From assembly GCA_002104895.1 (NCBI GenBank), contig MCFG01000114.1, forward strand, positions 60,001 through 97,500: a DNA stretch of 37,500 bases, written 5' to 3'. Of the stretch, positions 32,452 through 37,500 are shown in pieces; position 1 is the first letter of the stretch; every line of letters begins with the position of its first letter. Under the pieces are notes generated by a model. The model ran no database searches and was not told the DNA's origin. It was given only the letters and a program-made list of their open reading frames with translations. The position numbers and the translations under genes were made by a program. This DNA comes from Anaeromyces robustus. Taxonomy: Eukaryota > Neocallimastigomycota > Neocallimastigomycetes > Neocallimastigales > Neocallimastigaceae.

Positions 32452-35400
32452 ATGACATTTATACTTGAATCAACTTCTTCATTTAATGCACAACCAAATC
32501 AATCTCTTGAAATTAATACTTATAAATATGAAAAAAGTGATTTCAGAATAATTTTTGTTGATGTTCCAGGACCATTATGTTCAACTACCATTTTAGTTCC
32601 AACTTTATCACCAAATGATAAAGGATTACCACATACATTAGAAGTAATTAATACATTAATATATATAACAAATTTTAAAATTTAAATTTCAAATTAATTT
32701 CATTTTTATATTTTTACTTATATCAATATATATATCAATAATATTTATATTAATTTAATATATTATATATTTAATTATATAAATTATAAATCAATACTTA
32801 ATAATTATTATTAATAAATATGATCAGCATTTAATCTTTTGCGGTTCAAAAAATTATCCACATCGTGGTTATCTTGATAGGTATATATAAATTTTTTAGT
32901 TAATATATATATATATATTTCTTTTCTTTTCTTTTTTTTGCATTTTTATAATTGTATAAACATATTAATAAATTTATTTATAAAAAAAATATTAATATAA
33001 TTAAAAATTAATAAAAAATTATAATAGCTTAGCAAATCGTTGCTTATCAACGTAAGTTTAATCATTTATATATATATAATCTTATATTACATAATAAATA
33101 TATTATATATTTTTACTTATAATAATAATACTAATATTATATTTAAAATATAAAATATAATATTAGTGGTACAAATGCTTATACAATGGAAGATTGTACA
33201 GGATATACCCTTGTTACTGCTGGTAATATATAAAATATATTATAATATCAATATTATATAAAATTTATCTATATTAAATATATATAAATATACATATATG
33301 TATTATATATTATTTATATATATATATAATAAATATATTGTAGGTGCTGAAGGAACCATCAATATTTTACCAATTTTCTTAGATCATGTTATACAACCAT
33401 CTTTAAGACCATATCAATTTTTAACAGAAATTTATCATATTGATGGTACTGCAAAACCTAAAGGTGTCGTATTCTGTGAAGTAAGTTAAAATAATAATTA
33501 TAATAATAATAATAATAATAATTATAATTATATTAGTATAATGATGATGTTGTTGTTGATTATGATGTTAATGTAAAATTCATTAATATATTATTATTTC
33601 AATTTTTAAATGAATATATTTATATAACAGATGGCTAGTAGAGAAAATACTGAACCAGATTTAGTAATTAACATAAAATATATTTATCATTATAATATAT
33701 TTATTATACATTCTATCATATTTCTTTTCTTAATATTAATTTTATTATTATATAAAAATTTATATTAGCTCGATCTTCACTTAAGAATGAATTTATTCCA
33801 ACATAAGTCAACCTATTCTTATGAATGTGGTATGATTTTTTTTTTTGTTTTTTTTTTTTTTATAATAAATTAAATATATATATTATTAATATACTTTTTT
33901 TAACATTTACTTTTTTTTTTTTTTTAAATAATTCTAATTCAATAGGAGGTTTAACAAAAGATATTAAAAATTTATCTAACGACGAAATTATTGAATATCA
34001 TAAGAAATTTTATGATCCATCAAATGTTTCTGTTATTATTTGTGGTTTAATTGATAAAGAAAAGGTTTTAAAAAGTCTTGAAGAAGTTCCAGAATTATTA
34101 TGTAGTCATAAAGATTCTTCAGTTATTGATATACCAGCTATTGAATATCCTCCTTTACCTAACGTTGAAAATAATTTAATATCAGAAACTGTTCATTTTC
34201 CAGTATCTGATGCTGATGTTGGTTCTATTTCATATGGTAATTAATATACTATAATACAATAATATTAATTCATATAAATTAATTTATTATATTATAATAT
34301 TTATTATTTATAAATTTATTTTTAATTATATTATAATATACATTAATATTTTTTATTATCATCTAATTTATTTTTGTTATTAATATATAATTAATAAAAT
34401 TTATATTAGCTTGGCGTGGTCCAGCTCTTGAAAATTTAAAGGATATTATAGGATTAGATGTCATATTTAGATATTTATATGAAACTTCTGCTTCACCACT
34501 TTGTCAAAGATTTATTGAAAGAAAAACACCATTAGCTAGTGATGTTGATTTTGAATTAAAAGGTACTGTAGATTCAAGTTTATTATTAATTTTTAGTGGT
34601 GTTCCATATATTACTGAAGGCAGTAAAGATCAAGGAGATGATGAGGAAGATAATGTTGAAGATAGTAATATATTAGATGAAATGTCAATAAGTAAAGATA
34701 ATGGTAATAATATTATAGAAGAAGATGAATATAATGATAATTTAGAAGATCTTTTCAAACCAGGAGTTTTCTTTAACAAATTAAAAGAAATTTTCAAAAA
34801 TTTTGCTGAAAATGGTTTTCCAAATGAAGAAATGATTAAAAAAACCATTGATAGACATAGAATAAAAATTTATGAAATGTTAGAAGAAGATCCACATGAA
34901 GTTCTTACAAATTATATTATACAAGATTTATTAAGATATAATTTTGCTGTTCATTCTGAATTACATGATGCTAAACATGAAAATGCAACAAAACCAATTA
35001 TTGGTACAAGAAGTCAAATTTTCGACATTATGAAAGAATTAGAAACTTATCCACAAGAATTTTGGAAAGATTTAGTTAAAAAATATATTCTTGAACCACC
35101 AACAATTGAAGTTTTAATGGTTCCAGATCCAGAATTAGCTAATGAACAAGCTAGTAAAGAAATTCAAGATCAAGAAGATCGTATTAAAAGATTAGGACCA
35201 GAAAAATTAAAACATTTAGATGAAGAATTGAAAAAAGCACTTAAAGATAATGAAATTAACATACCACAAGAAGTTTTAGATAATATGCCACCTATTCCAG
35301 ATGTAACAAAAATTCCATTATTTAGAGGTGAAGTTTCAATAAAACAATTTTTAACTTCAGAAAATGATGAAGAATATAATAATAATAACAATAATATGTT

Positions 35401-35752
35401 ATCATCATCAATGAAAGATGATGAATTACCATCACCTTCTCAACTTATTACACAATATGATTTATCAAGACCATTCTCTTCTCTTCAACATGTGAAAACA
35501 GATACCTTCTTTACTCAAGTTAAAGTTTATTTAAATACATCACATATTCCAGAAGAATTAAGAGATTATTTTGTTTTATTCCAAGAAATGTTATTCTGTA
35601 CTCCAGTAGAAATTCCAAAAGAATTTACAAAAGATCATCAACCAAAATTAATGGATTATAAATCTGTTGTTGAGGTAAATATTTAAATAATAATAATAAT
35701 AATAATAATTAATAATAATAGTAATAGCAGTTGTAGAATAGTAGTAGTAGAA

Positions 35753-35851
<99 letters not shown>

Positions 35852-36246
35852 GTAATAATAATGATGATGATGATGATAATGAATATAATGAATTAAAAGT
35901 AAATATTATTATTTATACTAATAAAAAAAATTTTTTTTTTTTTCTGTTTTTGAATTCTTTATAATTATTATAATAAATTAGAATACTTCAGAATTATGTA
36001 CATCTAATGAAGCTTCTATTGGTATTGGTAATGAAATTTTCCATGCTAGTTATTTATCAGAAACATTTGTTATTAGTGCTTCTTCTGAAAGATATAAATA
36101 TAATGAACTTTGTGAATGGATGATGATGATTCTTATGTTTAGTAAATTTGATGAAGAAAGAATTATTTCTACTGCTAAAAATTTATTAAGTCAATTAACA
36201 GAAACTAAAAGAGAAGGTTCTGATATGTTGTCAGCGTAAGTATTAG

Positions 36247-36285
<39 letters not shown>

Positions 36286-37470
36286 TATATAATAGTAATA
36301 ATTTTAATATTTTTTATTAATTCAATTAATAATAATAATAAATAATTAATTAATTAATTAATAACAATATTTTATTTAAATAAATAACTATATTTATATA
36401 CTTTTATATATATATATATATAAAATAAAAAAAAATAAAAAATTAGTATTTCAACTAAAATTATTGCTGAATGTAATGAAGATAGAGGAAATACATCATT
36501 ATTAAATGATTTAGCTATTAGTGTTTTTAATCAAGAACCTTTCTTACAAAAAATTATTAGTTTAGTAGAAGAACATAAAACTAATGAAATTATACAAAAT
36601 TTAGAAGAAATTCAAAAATGTCTTTTAAAATCTATGGAAGTAATTGCTGAAGAAGCTGAAAATAATAAATATTCACCAATATATAAGAAAAAGGAAATTA
36701 TTCCAGGTTTTGTACAATTAGCAATGCCATTAGATTATGAAAATGATCCAATAGAAGAATTTTTAACATGTTGGGATAAATGTTATAAAGTTTATCAAAC
36801 TTCCATTAAAGAGAAAAAATATGATCCTATGGAAATAACTATGATGAATCATAGTCATAATGATAATGATAATGATAATGATAATGATGAAAAAATGGAA
36901 GATCCTAATGATGATGATCATCATCATCATCAAAAGAAAATAAATTATAATTATTTATATAAAATTACTTCCACTTTCCCATTCCCAAGAAAACCATTTA
37001 ATATTAAATCTATAGATGAAGCCCATCAATCTGTCATTGTACCTATTGCTGGACTTTGTACTTCCTTCCTTATACAATATGTAGAATCCGAAATTTTAAG
37101 TCCAATACCAAATGAAGATTTTTATGCTGTAACCGTTTTAGCTGAATTATTAACTCGTACTGAAGGACCATTATATACATCTATTCGTGGTAATGGTTAC
37201 GCTTATGATGGTTCAATATGTCTTTATCTTTGGAGTGGTCAATTAACCTTTAGTCTTTATGATTCATCAGAACCTCAAAAGGCAACTATGGAATTTTATC
37301 AAATTATTGAAGAAATGAATACTAAAGAAGGATGGGAAAAAATATGTTCTGATTTCCATATTGATACCGCTAAAGCTAGTGTAGTATATAAAAATGTTTC
37401 TTCTAAATCTACAGCATCTGGTGTTATTTATTCTTATCTTCGTGGAGCTTTAAGAGTAATAATTAAATAA
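32452..37470 (+). CDS. Cytosolic M16C-type zinc metallopeptidase (yeast SDD3/YOL098C-like)
   Basis: Twelve exons: join(32452..32643,32828..32880,33028..33051,33167..33222,33344..33480,33631..33663,33769..33829,33946..34236,34410..35674,35737..35898,35982..36235,36447..37470); 3552 nt, 1183 residues. It is an inverted-zincin peptidase: HTLEH at residues 61-65 (two His ligands, catalytic Glu), then HLIFCGSKNYPHRGYLD, NAYTMEDCTGYTL, and VVFCEMASREN with Glu 154 as likely third ligand. YHKKFYDPSNVSVIICG closes the first M16 domain. Later halves (AWRGPALENL..., ALRVII at the end) match the two-part M16C fold. The start lacks a mitochondrial presequence, favouring the cytosolic branch over mitochondrial presequence protease. 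Acidic and Asn/His-rich loops occur in exons 9 and 12. Exon 10 is built on an AAT repeat and is phase 0 on both sides. The zinc motif is split by the first intron (HTLE/H). Confidence 0.88.
35737..35898 (+). repeat. AAT microsatellite forming a poly-Asn exon of the M16C gene
   Basis: From 35755 to 35850 AAT repeats 32 times without interruption, followed by an Asn/Asp run. The 54-codon frame from the AG at 35736 to the donor GTAAAT at 35899 is fully open in the gene's frame. It ends in NEYNELK, which joins NTSELCTSNE in the next exon as expected for the family's conserved segment here. I therefore treat it as coding rather than intronic. Confidence 0.6.
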
Positions 37471-37500
37471 ATTAATTAATTAATTTAATTAATTTAATTA

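Overview
The window looks like nuclear DNA of a flagellated, extremely AT-rich fungus, most probably an anaerobic gut fungus (Neocallimastigomycota). The reasons are near-continuous A+T outside exons, homopolymers of 30-46 bases, trinucleotide and heptanucleotide microsatellites, Asn-rich proteins, many short GT-AG introns, fungal-type housekeeping genes, and an intraflagellar-transport gene (IFT22), which needs a ciliated lineage. The genus is inference; no marker gene was searched.

Layout from left to right: the 3' end of SMC5 (+, partial, 1-668) faces IFT22 (-, 1389-2895). Next is a 13-exon gene (-, 4015-9308) whose exon phases join four parts into one 1155-residue protein: an N-terminal region, an IFI44-like P-loop GTPase, a von Willebrand A domain, and a C-terminal leucine-rich-repeat (LRR) solenoid. 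A 6-exon gene (-, 10349-13537) resembles the small N-terminal domain of the cilium-associated malate dehydrogenase-like protein MDH1B, split by a long Asn/Ser/Glu-rich insert and lacking any dehydrogenase domain. An LRR receptor-like membrane protein follows (-, 15226-19051), with signal peptide, LRRs, one membrane segment and a very Asn-rich cytoplasmic tail. A 4.8-kb AT-rich desert leads to a two-exon gene for a 58-residue unknown protein (+, 23818-24071). A second desert of 4.9 kb holds hairpins, minisatellites and a tRNA-Tyr fragment. Ribosomal protein uS7/RPS5 (+, 28956-29883) and a cytosolic M16C-type zinc metallopeptidase (+, 32452-37470) close the window.

Two themes stand out. First, both LRR genes use one exon per repeat with every intron in phase 2 (72-nt exons in the GTPase gene, 69-nt exons in the receptor), so repeats can be gained or lost without breaking frame. 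A decayed LRR exon without an acceptor, lying beside its near-identical intact copy, shows this process at work. Second, the GTPase-VWA-LRR protein has the logic of NLR or ROCO proteins (nucleotide switch plus LRR sensor) but is built from a different GTPase class. It is my best candidate for an undescribed system, possibly intracellular recognition or signalling alongside the membrane LRR receptor. No function is shown by the sequence.

All gene models were spliced by eye. Each model closes in frame (summed exon length divisible by three), which is the main internal check.
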